Shown here: in pieces, positions 1 to 6,015 of the stretch | Layout of the letters: the number at the start of each line of letters is the position of its first letter | How positions within the stretch are numbered: position 1 is the stretch's first letter | DNA from: Candidatus Zixiibacteriota bacterium | GTDB taxonomy: Bacteria; Zixibacteria; MSB-5A5; GN15; FEB-12 | NCBI GenBank assembly: GCA_023132995.1 | Contig: JAGLXI010000174.1 | Span: 1-6,015, forward strand | Length of the DNA stretch: 6,015 nucleotides | Reading direction: 5' to 3' | Made by a program: the position numbers and the translations under genes | Notes under the pieces: model-generated | The model's database searches: none | Told to the model about the DNA's origin: nothing | The model's input: the letters and a program-made list of their open reading frames with translations, nothing else

Positions 1-540
1 CAGGCTGACATACTCATCAGCCTCTAAAAGAGACCCCACCACCGAGTAAGCCGCACCGCTGCCCACGTTGGCAAGCGTCACCACCAACTCCCCCCTCTCC
101 CCGGGATCAAGTACACCATCCTCATTTCCCAGGGAATCGTCCATCTGATAAGACACGAACTCCAGACACGGAGCGTAAACCAGGATATCTATACTGCCAT
201 ACCAGGTCTCGCGACCGGCGCTCGTCACCTCAAGATCAAACGTCACTTCATGACCGTCAGGGACATCTCCGGATACATCAAAGGAAAAAGCCGAGGACAC
301 ATAACCAGCGCCGCCCCCGCTCGATATCGTGCCGTAACCCTCCTCACCGTCGGTGATCGTCACGTAACCATCCGATGTCGATATGCTCGCGGCAACGTCG
401 TTGGCGTCGCCCGACCCAAAGTTCACCAGGCCAACCCCTAAGACAATACTCTCGCCGTTCTCCACCAGACCATTGCCGTTGCCGGCGCCGTCATCGATGT
501 TGCTGTAGTCATACATGACATACGGACCGGACGGGGTGAT
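1..540 (-). repeat. Paralogous tail repeat, copy in the downstream protease
   Basis: This segment encodes module A and the visible part of module B. It matches 3192-3731 at a constant offset of 3191 bases with no gaps. The best stretch is 421-480, with one mismatch in 60 bases, and 449-484 is 36 bases of exact identity. By-eye protein identity over the 185 residues ending at the window edge is about 76%. The repeat continues past base 1 if the tail stays homologous. Confidence 0.9.
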
Positions 541-2619
541 GACCTCGATGGTTGAAACGTAGGGCTGGCGATTCTGACCGGTTATGACAATATCAGCCAT
601 GCAGGGAGTATCAAACCCCGCCAGTGCAATCTCGACCGAGCCGGAACCGTCTACATAGCCTGCGCCCTGCAGTTCACCGTCGACACTGATGCCCACATAG
701 GAGCCAGGGTCGGCCTCGACAGTGGTGGAAGTTGCCGTCACAAGCAGCACGGCATCATGGCTGACGCTGTTTACCGCGGGGACACCCATGTAGGTCATCA
801 CCGACGGGTCTCCCATGAGGTGGTAGATTTCCCAGTAGTAGGTCTGAAGGTCGCTGCCCGCCTCGGTCACGCCCATGTTGCCGGCGAATATGATGGCCGA
901 GTTGGCAATGTAGTGTTGGCTGATCGGCTCGCCGTGATCGTGAAAGATGCCGTCGTAGGCACCCTGGCCCGTCTCTTCGTAGGTCGGTCCGCTGCCGATA
1001 ATCGGTCCGCTGCCGACGCCCCACCAGTAGTCCTCATCCCAGAAAGTGGAGTTGGTGCCGCCGATATAGCCGATACCGCCCTTGTCGGCCACCTGGAGAA
1101 AGGCCTCGCCGAAACAAGGCGTGGAGTAATCGGTGCCAAACGTATTGGGCAGACAGCAGTTCCCGATACCCAACAGGTACTGGTGGTAATTGGTCAGGTC
1201 GGGAATGTCGGCGGTAGTGAACGGCGGGTTGGCGTGTCCGGCGTGGTTGCAGTGAGCAGTGTAATTGTAGAAGCCTGCTCCGTCACTGATGGTCTGGATG
1301 ATGGCGGCCGCAGCCCCCGATGCATCCGAGGCCGGGTAAAGCCAGACGTGCGGCGTTATGCCGTGAGCGGCATTGAAGTAATAGTCGGTCCCGTAGTTGA
1401 TCTGGCCGTTGCCGAAAGTTGACGCATAGCTGTGGTCAACGCCGGAAACGAGGGTCACCTCGGCAAGATAACTGGGGTCCGGCATAAGGTACTGCTCATA
1501 TTCCAGCGTCTTGTCGATCTGAGGCTGTAGTTCCGCAGTATTCTGGGCCGAGAAGCGACCATAGTAGATCTCCGGGAAATCATCGGACGGGCTGCTGAAC
1601 TCACAATAGCGAAGGTCAGTGATATGGTACCCGGCGCTGCCCGACCAGGCCGGTATTTGCTGAGCGTCACCCACAAAGAGTACGAATGACGGCGCCGGGT
1701 CCTCGACCGTGCCGGCATCGTACAGGCTCTCGATGTAGCTCTTTATCGCCGAATTACTGCTTCCAATCACATTGGTGTAGGCCGTTATTATCGTGAATCC
1801 CTTCCGGGTCTTCCACTCGATAAAGGGCTGAAGCTGATCGGCGAACATCGGATCAGAGATTATGAGGTATTTGACAGGATGAGTCACAAGGTCGTCCCGC
1901 ACAGCGGGGACTTGATCCCCGTAGTTTATCAACCCGGCGTAGAGCGGCTCAAAAAACGGCGAGTAATACTTCTTCCGCTGCTCGTCGGTTAAGGCCCAGT
2001 CAGCACCATCGAAACTGATCCTCACCGTCAGTGACGTGTACACGCGCAGCTTGTTCCCAACCGGATCGTATTGGATGGGTGCCACAGAGACCCTGCCCAA
2101 ACGGACGCCGCGCATCGTCCCCGCAACCTTGACATCCACCGGTGGCAGGGCGTAGTATCCGCGCTGCTCGTAGACAGCCCGCTTAAACTCAAAGGGGACC
2201 GACGTCGGGTCATCGGACTTGCTGAGCGACGGTTGAACCGGAATTATGGGATTGGTCAATCCAAGAGAGGACAGGGACAATTCCTGTACCTCGCTGTTGA
2301 TTACAGTCGCGCTCAGTCGGCAGCCGTAAGGAATCGATATGAGCTTGCCGGCGACCGGCAGATTCGGCTCGCCGACCTGTTGCGAATGGGCAAACGAGCT
2401 GACCGTCATCATGACGAAGGGACCTTCCCTCGTCAAGACGTCGGCGAAGTCGATCGCACCGACGGCAACGTTCAGGGTCAGGCCGTTGTCGCTCTGGCCC
2501 AGGAGCGTCACTCCACTGGGAGAATCGCTAATCCGGACAGTCTGACCGCCAAAGGCCGGCCCGCTCAGGGCTATAGCCAGCGCGAGTGCGATGCAGCTAC
2601 TGACAGAATTCTTCCTCAA
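1..2619 (-). CDS. Secreted gingipain-like C25 cysteine protease, TTG start, C-terminus beyond window
   Basis: The frame is uninterrupted for 873 residues from a TTG at 2619 to the window edge. TTG is the only usual start between an in-frame TGA (2649-2647) and the signal peptide; GAGGT precedes it by 4 bases. Residues 1-24 read as a signal peptide (MRKNSVSS, then a hydrophobic core ending PAFGG). The propeptide is about 25-243 and includes GEPNLPVAGK. The C25 domain is about 244-611, with catalytic His456 (NYTAHCNH) and Cys489 (GIGNCC), 33 residues apart as in RgpB. The domain ends in LMGDPSVMTY. An Ig-like domain (612-693), module A (694-813) and the start of module B (814-873) follow. Gln406 appears to replace the RgpB S1 Asp163, so non-Arg specificity is inferred. 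The tail closely matches the upstream gene's. If it continues alike, about 137 residues including a dockerin are missing. The gene may be co-transcribed with the upstream protease, 158 bases away. Confidence 0.92.
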   Translation of the reverse strand, partial: MRKNSVSSCIALALAIALSGPAFGGQTVRISDSPSGVTLLGQSDNGLTLNVAVGAIDFADVLTREGPFVMMTVSSFAHSQQVGEPNLPVAGKLISIPYGCRLSATVINSEVQELSLSSLGLTNPIIPVQPSLSKSDDPTSVPFEFKRAVYEQRGYYALPPVDVKVAGTMRGVRLGRVSVAPIQYDPVGNKLRVYTSLTVRISFDGADWALTDEQRKKYYSPFFEPLYAGLINYGDQVPAVRDDLVTHPVKYLIISDPMFADQLQPFIEWKTRKGFTIITAYTNVIGSSNSAIKSYIESLYDAGTVEDPAPSFVLFVGDAQQIPAWSGSAGYHITDLRYCEFSSPSDDFPEIYYGRFSAQNTAELQPQIDKTLEYEQYLMPDPSYLAEVTLVSGVDHSYASTFGNGQINYGTDYYFNAAHGITPHVWLYPASDASGAAAAIIQTISDGAGFYNYTAHCNHAGHANPPFTTADIPDLTNYHQYLLGIGNCCLPNTFGTDYSTPCFGEAFLQVADKGGIGYIGGTNSTFWDEDYWWGVGSGPIIGSGPTYEETGQGAYDGIFHDHGEPISQHYIANSAIIFAGNMGVTEAGSDLQTYYWEIYHLMGDPSVMTYMGVPAVNSVSHDAVLLVTATSTTVEADPGSYVGISVDGELQGAGYVDGSGSVEIALAGFDTPCMADIVITGQNRQPYVSTIEVITPSGPYVMYDYSNIDDGAGNGNGLVENGESIVLGVGLVNFGSGDANDVAASISTSDGYVTITDGEEGYGTISSGGGAGYVSSAFSFDVSGDVPDGHEVTFDLEVTSAGRETWYGSIDILVYAPCLEFVSYQMDDSLGNEDGVLDPGERGELVVTLANVGSGAAYSVVGSLLEADEYVSL

Positions 2620-2777
2620 AACGACCTCAGTATCGATTTTTCGACTTCAATTTCTCTTACTTGGGCCAACTGCATCCTGCAATCAGCAGCTTCCTTTATG
2701 CTTGCCATTCAGGCTCCTCGGTACGGCCCTGGCGCAAACAGCAATCGGCGCCTGCGCCCCTATCGTGCAGGTCAGGT
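2620..2777. other. Spacer between the two protease genes
   Basis: 158 bases with no gene seen. Two weak, mutually exclusive stems lie just after the upstream stop codon: 2751-2755 with 2767-2771 (CCTGC/GCAGG), and 2731-2735 with 2748-2752 (GGCGC/GCGCC). Neither is followed on the minus strand by a run of T, so no rho-independent terminator is called and read-through into the TTG-start gene is possible. I found no properly spaced -35/-10 pair for the downstream gene. Confidence 0.6.
2624..2628 (-). promoter_or_regulatory. Ribosome-binding site deciding the TTG start
   Basis: The minus strand reads GAGGT with 4 bases before TTG at 2619 (5 bases if only GAGG is counted). An in-frame TGA lies at 2649-2647. 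Of the codons between it and the signal peptide, TTG is the only ATG/GTG/TTG codon, so this site and the TTG together fix the start. Confidence 0.65.
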
Positions 2778-5690
2778 TCACGGGTCGCAAACAGGGGCGG
2801 CCCCCTGGTGGAACATGTAATTCACCAGGTATATCAGGTCGGAAATGTCGAGCAAACCGCCGCCTCTGCCGTCCAAGTTGGCCGCTGACATCACCGGCGG
2901 CGGTGGACCCTCGTTGAACATGTAGTCGACCAGGTAAACCAGGTCCGAGATATCGATCAACGCCTCGCCGCCGCCGTTAATATCGCCGCAGATCCCCTCC
3001 GGAGAGGCTCCGAACGGTATCTTAATATACAACGACGTCCGGTAACCACCGGAAGCATTGACTGAAAGCTCCATCGAAGCGATATGATCCAAGGGACAAG
3101 CAGCGCCCGCCACCAACTCAAAAGCATCAACCGCATTGTCGGCCACACCTCCCGACGAGTCTATCTCTCCAAAAGAACCGCTGGCATCAATTAAACTAAT
3201 ATGCTCATCAGTCTCCAGGAGAGACCCCGCTACCGAATAAGCCACACCGCCGCCCGCGTTGGCAAGCGTCACCACCAACGCCCCCGTCTCCCCGGGATCA
3301 AGAACACCATTGCCGTTCCCCAAAGCATCATCCAACCGAAAAGATACAATCTGCAAACGCGGACCATTGACCCGGATATCAATCTTCCCATACCACGTCT
3401 CACCGGCGATGTCCGTCACCTCAAGATCAAACGTCACTACATGACCGTCAGGAACATCTCCGGCAACATCAAAGGAAAAGGCCGAGGACGAATAGCCCAC
3501 GCCGCCCCCGCCCGATATCGTACCATAACTCTCCACACCGTCGGTGATCGTCACGTAACCATCCAAGGTCGATATGCTCGCCTCAACATCAGCGGCGTCG
3601 CCTGGCCCCACGTTCACCAGGCCAACCCCTAAGACAATGCTCTCGCCGTTCTCCACCAGACCATTGCCGTTGCCGCCGCCGTCATCGATGTGACGGTAGT
3701 CATACATCACATACGGACCCGACGCCGATATCACCTGGATCGTGGACACGTGCGGCAGGGCGTTGAAAGCGGTCACGGTCAGGGTGACGGCTTCGCCGAC
3801 GGGGAGGTGTTCCCCGAGCGATATGCTCGCCGAGCCGTTCAGGTCGGTGTAAGCGGAACCGTGCAGAGTGCCTTCGTGGTAGACGGCGCAGAGGGCGTTA
3901 CGCCGCCCGTAGACGATAACGTCGAAAGCCCTTACGTCGGTAGTCACCAGGGCCTCGTGAGCCACCGCCAGGGTCGCGGGATCATCGGTGCGAACCTGCA
4001 GTGAGGGATCACCAAAGATATGCCAGGTATTGAACATCTCCTCCCCAGCGGTACCGTTGATTTCAATCATTCTGCAGGCGCCGTTGTAACACAACCCGCC
4101 GAAGGTCGTCTTCTTCTCGGCAGCGAGCAGGTCATTCACTTCGTCCTGGGCGTCCATCGGTGGGTTCCAGGACTGGTTAATGGATGACATATAGGTCGCC
4201 ACAGCGCCGGAGGGTTCCCCTCCACTGGTGGCCCGCAACCAGGCCTCGGCAAAACATGTACGGCCGGCGAACTGTCCGTTGATGCATGCCACACTGATAA
4301 TGAACGGTAGCATATTGCCGTTAGTGAGGGCATCTACATTACTGTTGCTGAAGCGGGTGGTGATCCAACTGGTCGCAGTGCCGTGTCCACAGTAGTTGAT
4401 AATGCCGCGCCCGCTGTTCAGAGCAGCCGCGACCTGCGAGGCGGAGACGGAGCCGTAAAGCCGGTCGACTTCGGTGTACCCGTAGGCCAACAGGTCGTCG
4501 CGGATATTCCCGATGTGCTGATAGTCGTACTCACCATGATGTCCGGGCCCGCCAAGCGAGGCGATACCCATCCCCTTGTGAAACCAGTCGGCCCCCGCGG
4601 GTTGTTTGTCGTAGTCAAGGGTGCGCCTCACCTGCGTTTCAACCTGTTCGACAGTCTCAGCCGAGAAGCGACCAACAAGGATATCCGGGTAGCCGTCGTT
4701 GCCGTCTACGAGAGCGTAGGTGGGGTCAGCCGCTCCCTTGGATGTGAAAGGGGTTGCCATCTGCGTGGCATCGCCGACCAGCAGTACAAAGACGAGGTTG
4801 GTGCTGTCATAGAAATCCCGGATGAAGGTCTTGATGACGGCGCTGCTATTGCCGATCGACGAGATATCCATGATTGTCGTCGGGATGCCCTTCTGCCGTT
4901 TCCAGTCCACCAACGGAAGCATGGCGTCATGGAAGGCATCATAAGTAATGATCAACATGTCACCATGTTCCGAGACCGGCACAAGACGTTCCACCCCCCA
5001 TTCACCGTAGTTGATGAGGCCGTCGCTGTACATGCCATCGAAATCCGGAACCCCGGCCCGCGGTCGCCTGCTGCGTTCTATCACGTTGACCGTACCGGGG
5101 CCGTCGCTGACAACTTCAACGGTTACAGATGTGTACACGCGCAGTGTCTGACGCGCCGGGTGATACTGGAAAGCATTGAGTTCGATCACCGTACCGCGGA
5201 TGTCTCGCATAATGAACGGCTCCCTGATTCGGGCCAGTTCTGCGGGGTACCATTCCGCCGTGTTGTAGACCTCACCAAATTCGTAGGGGACGTTCTCCGG
5301 AGCCGGGGCAGTTGAACGCATCAGGTTGCCCTTGGACGGCACCACCGGCATGCCGGGATAATCCACATATTCCGCGTCCAATACGTTAAGACGGAGACCA
5401 ACGTCGTCGGGAACAATGATGCGGCGGCAGATGCGCGGGAGGGCCGGTTGTTTCTCGTTGAGCAGCACGGCTTCCCGGCCGCAAATGAGGGTATAGTAGA
5501 CTTCGCCGCTCAGGTCCACTGCCTCCCGACTGAAAGCGCCTATTTCAAAGCGGACCACCGTCCTCAGTTCGTTGGATTCCTCGACGAACACAGCGACGTC
5601 GTCGACGTTCTCCGTCAGTTCAATCCGCTCGGTCGCGAACGCGGCGCAAGCAACAATCAGGGAAGCAATTATCAGTAGAATATAGCGCAT
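2778..5690 (-). CDS. Secreted gingipain-type cysteine protease (C25) with C-terminal dockerin
   Basis: A 970-residue extracellular endopeptidase. Visible parts: signal peptide 1-19; propeptide about 20-235; C25 catalytic domain about 236-567; Ig-like domain about 568-653; beta modules 654-773 and 774-895; dockerin-like repeats 901-970. The catalytic pair is His436 (INYCGHG) and Cys469 (ISVACING). Their 33-residue spacing equals that of P. gingivalis RgpB His211/Cys244. The domain ends in FGDPSLQV, as in gingipains. By-eye alignment puts Asp389 (GEYDYQH) at the RgpB S1-pocket Asp163 (GESDIQH), so Arg-type cleavage is inferred. Arg235-Leu236 sits where RgpB is matured. The ATG at 5690 is chosen because AAGGA lies 7 bases upstream and a signal peptide follows. 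Residues 12-15 (IVAC) also resemble a lipobox, so a lipoprotein is a weaker alternative. There is no type IX secretion C-terminal domain like that of P. gingivalis gingipains; a dockerin occupies that place. The stop is TGA. Confidence 0.96.
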   Translation of the reverse strand: MRYILLIIASLIVACAAFATERIELTENVDDVAVFVEESNELRTVVRFEIGAFSREAVDLSGEVYYTLICGREAVLLNEKQPALPRICRRIIVPDDVGLRLNVLDAEYVDYPGMPVVPSKGNLMRSTAPAPENVPYEFGEVYNTAEWYPAELARIREPFIMRDIRGTVIELNAFQYHPARQTLRVYTSVTVEVVSDGPGTVNVIERSRRPRAGVPDFDGMYSDGLINYGEWGVERLVPVSEHGDMLIITYDAFHDAMLPLVDWKRQKGIPTTIMDISSIGNSSAVIKTFIRDFYDSTNLVFVLLVGDATQMATPFTSKGAADPTYALVDGNDGYPDILVGRFSAETVEQVETQVRRTLDYDKQPAGADWFHKGMGIASLGGPGHHGEYDYQHIGNIRDDLLAYGYTEVDRLYGSVSASQVAAALNSGRGIINYCGHGTATSWITTRFSNSNVDALTNGNMLPFIISVACINGQFAGRTCFAEAWLRATSGGEPSGAVATYMSSINQSWNPPMDAQDEVNDLLAAEKKTTFGGLCYNGACRMIEINGTAGEEMFNTWHIFGDPSLQVRTDDPATLAVAHEALVTTDVRAFDVIVYGRRNALCAVYHEGTLHGSAYTDLNGSASISLGEHLPVGEAVTLTVTAFNALPHVSTIQVISASGPYVMYDYRHIDDGGGNGNGLVENGESIVLGVGLVNVGPGDAADVEASISTLDGYVTITDGVESYGTISGGGGVGYSSSAFSFDVAGDVPDGHVVTFDLEVTDIAGETWYGKIDIRVNGPRLQIVSFRLDDALGNGNGVLDPGETGALVVTLANAGGGVAYSVAGSLLETDEHISLIDASGSFGEIDSSGGVADNAVDAFELVAGAACPLDHIASMELSVNASGGYRTSLYIKIPFGASPEGICGDINGGGEALIDISDLVYLVDYMFNEGPPPPVMSAANLDGRGGGLLDISDLIYLVNYMFHQGAAPVCDP
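2781..2990 (-). other. Dockerin-like C-terminal domain of the complete protease
   Basis: Residues 901-970 contain two copies of a dockerin-like repeat. Copy 1 is GDING (902-906) followed by LIDISDLVYLVDYMF. Copy 2 is ANLDG (937-941) followed by LLDISDLIYLVNYMF. Each is followed by a Gly/Pro-rich or Gly/Ala-rich turn. In known type I dockerins each repeat is a calcium loop plus a helix that binds a cohesin. Here the acidic residue at loop position 5 is missing in both copies (Gly907 and Arg942), and copy 1 has extra residues before its second Asp. Cys901 and Cys968 flank the domain and could form a clasp. No cohesin is encoded in this window. Confidence 0.85.
3192..3731 (-). repeat. Paralogous tail repeat, copy in the upstream protease
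   Basis: This is the partner of bases 1-540. It encodes module A (with DDGGGNGNGLVENGES) and most of module B (with DDALGNGNGVLDPGE). The two modules also resemble each other: an Asp/Gly/Asn-rich loop followed by GE and a beta-rich stretch with L/V-x-N-x-G. This looks like an older internal tandem duplication. The modules resemble CARDB/Ig-like surface domains; the exact family cannot be named from sequence alone. Confidence 0.9.
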
Positions 5691-5697
5691 CGCGGTT

Positions 5698-5702
5698 TCC
5701 TT
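5698..5702 (-). promoter_or_regulatory. Ribosome-binding site of the complete protease
   Basis: The minus strand reads AAGGA with 7 bases between it and the ATG at 5690. This is a normal Shine-Dalgarno match and spacing, and it supports that start. Confidence 0.75.
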
Positions 5703-5798
5703 TGTAGTATCTTATCGCAGTATCGCGCAAGCGTAGTACATTCACTCAGGCAAGCATAACGCAGGAACAGACCTGGCCGTGCGCACCTGTATGTTTTT

Positions 5799-5825
5799 AA
5801 TATAACACTTATGTCGGCTGTTCAA
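5799..5825 (-). promoter_or_regulatory. Weak promoter candidate for the protease pair
   Basis: The minus strand has TATATT (5804-5799; five of six matches to the sigma70 -10 box) in an AT-rich stretch. TTGAAC (5825-5820) lies 15 bases upstream as a poor -35. It would give a leader of roughly 100 bases before the ATG at 5690. The spacing is short, and the promoter consensus of this organism is unknown. Confidence 0.25.
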
Positions 5826-5850
5826 AGAAGAAAACGCGCCGGATAGAACC

Positions 5851-5876
5851 GCCCTTTGGCGAGTATGTCAAAGGGC
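5851..5876. repeat. Perfect 8-bp inverted repeat upstream of the protease genes
   Basis: GCCCTTTG (5851-5858) and CAAAGGGC (5869-5876) are exact inverted repeats around a 10-base loop. On the plus strand the stem is followed by TTATCTTA, a poor T-tract, so it could be a weak terminator for a plus-strand gene to the left, but none is seen there. On the minus strand the right arm overlaps a perfect TTGACA (5871-5866), so an operator-like role for the protease genes is equally possible. Confidence 0.4.
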
Positions 5877-6015
5877 TTATCTTACGCACCTGAAGGACTT
5901 TCTCCCAAATCTAACGAAGCTTGATGGGTTCGACCTGATGTCAAGACTGTCAAGAAGCACCTGGACGCGTTGCCTACGTTCCAACGGAATACTGTTACCG
6001 CAAAGTGATAATGTC

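Larger units (their letters stand above)
5691..6015. other. Upstream non-coding region
   Basis: 325 bases without a supportable gene. It contains the ribosome-binding site, the weak promoter candidate, the inverted repeat at 5851-5876, and a short direct repeat TGTCAAGA (5939-5946 and 5948-5955, 9-base period). A plus-strand frame is open from 5806 to the edge, but its first ATG is at 5938, it has no clear ribosome-binding site, and I recognise no protein motif. A second plus-strand frame ends in tandem stops TGA TAA near 6005 and is very short. Confidence 0.5.

Noticed and set aside
757..1422. 221-residue plus-strand open frame
   Set aside because: It is antisense to the catalytic domain of the TTG-start protease, whose own frame has conserved active-site motifs.
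2731..2771. Rho-independent terminator after the upstream protease
   Set aside because: The stems are only 5 bp, compete with each other, and lack a following T-run on the minus strand.
2071..2820. 249-residue plus-strand open frame spanning the spacer
   Set aside because: It runs antisense across the propeptide region, the spacer and the end of the upstream gene. Its sequence shows no domain or signal.
2957..3148. 63-residue minus-strand open frame
   Set aside because: It is an alternative frame inside module B and the dockerin of the complete protease.
3201..3632. 143-residue plus-strand frame, with a similar frame at 250-441
   Set aside because: The two resemble each other only because both are antisense to the duplicated tail modules. 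The minus-strand frame carries the conserved protein signal.
4383..5315. 310-residue plus-strand open frame
   Set aside because: It lies wholly antisense to the catalytic half of a clear C25 protease, has no recognisable domain, and is explained by GC-rich codon use opposite a real gene.
5806..6015. Possible partial plus-strand gene at the right edge
   Set aside because: The frame is open but has no usual start before 5938, no clear ribosome-binding site and no recognisable motif.
1..6015. CRISPR arrays, tRNA or rRNA genes, insertion sequences
   Set aside because: I saw no spaced short repeats, no cloverleaf-like segments and no transposase motifs. The only large repeat is the paralogous protease tail.

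Overview
The window holds two co-directional minus-strand genes. Both encode secreted, gingipain-type (peptidase family C25) cysteine proteases with modular tails. The upstream gene (5690-2778) is complete. The downstream gene (2619 to base 1) starts at TTG and runs off the left edge. Together they fill almost the whole window. The rest is a 158-base spacer (2620-2777) and about 325 bases upstream of the first gene (5691-6015), where I see no convincing gene. The long plus-strand reading frames opposite these genes are shadows.

Layout along transcription: leader region with a weak promoter candidate and an 8-bp inverted repeat (5691-6015); protease 1 with AAGGA ribosome-binding site, signal peptide, propeptide, C25 catalytic domain, Ig-like domain, two beta-rich Gly/Asn/Asp-loop modules and a dockerin-like C-terminus; spacer; then protease 2 with GAGGT ribosome-binding site, TTG start, signal peptide, propeptide, C25 domain, Ig-like domain, module A and part of module B.

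The two proteases are paralogs whose halves have diverged very differently. Their catalytic halves belong to clearly different C25 subtypes: GHG...ACING in the first, AHC...GNCC in the second. The last 185 visible residues align without gaps at roughly three-quarters identity, with nearly identical DNA in places (59 of 60 bases at 421-480 against 3612-3671). This suggests a shared attachment or sorting tail on two enzymes of different specificity, with tail homogenisation or module exchange.

Organism: a moderately GC-rich bacterium. The combination of gingipain-type proteases, GNGNG/DPGE beta modules and a dockerin of the form GDIN...LIDISDLVYLVDYMF recalls uncultured FCB-group lineages, especially Zixibacteria-like genomes. 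That assignment is inference from memory of protein style and was not checked by a search.
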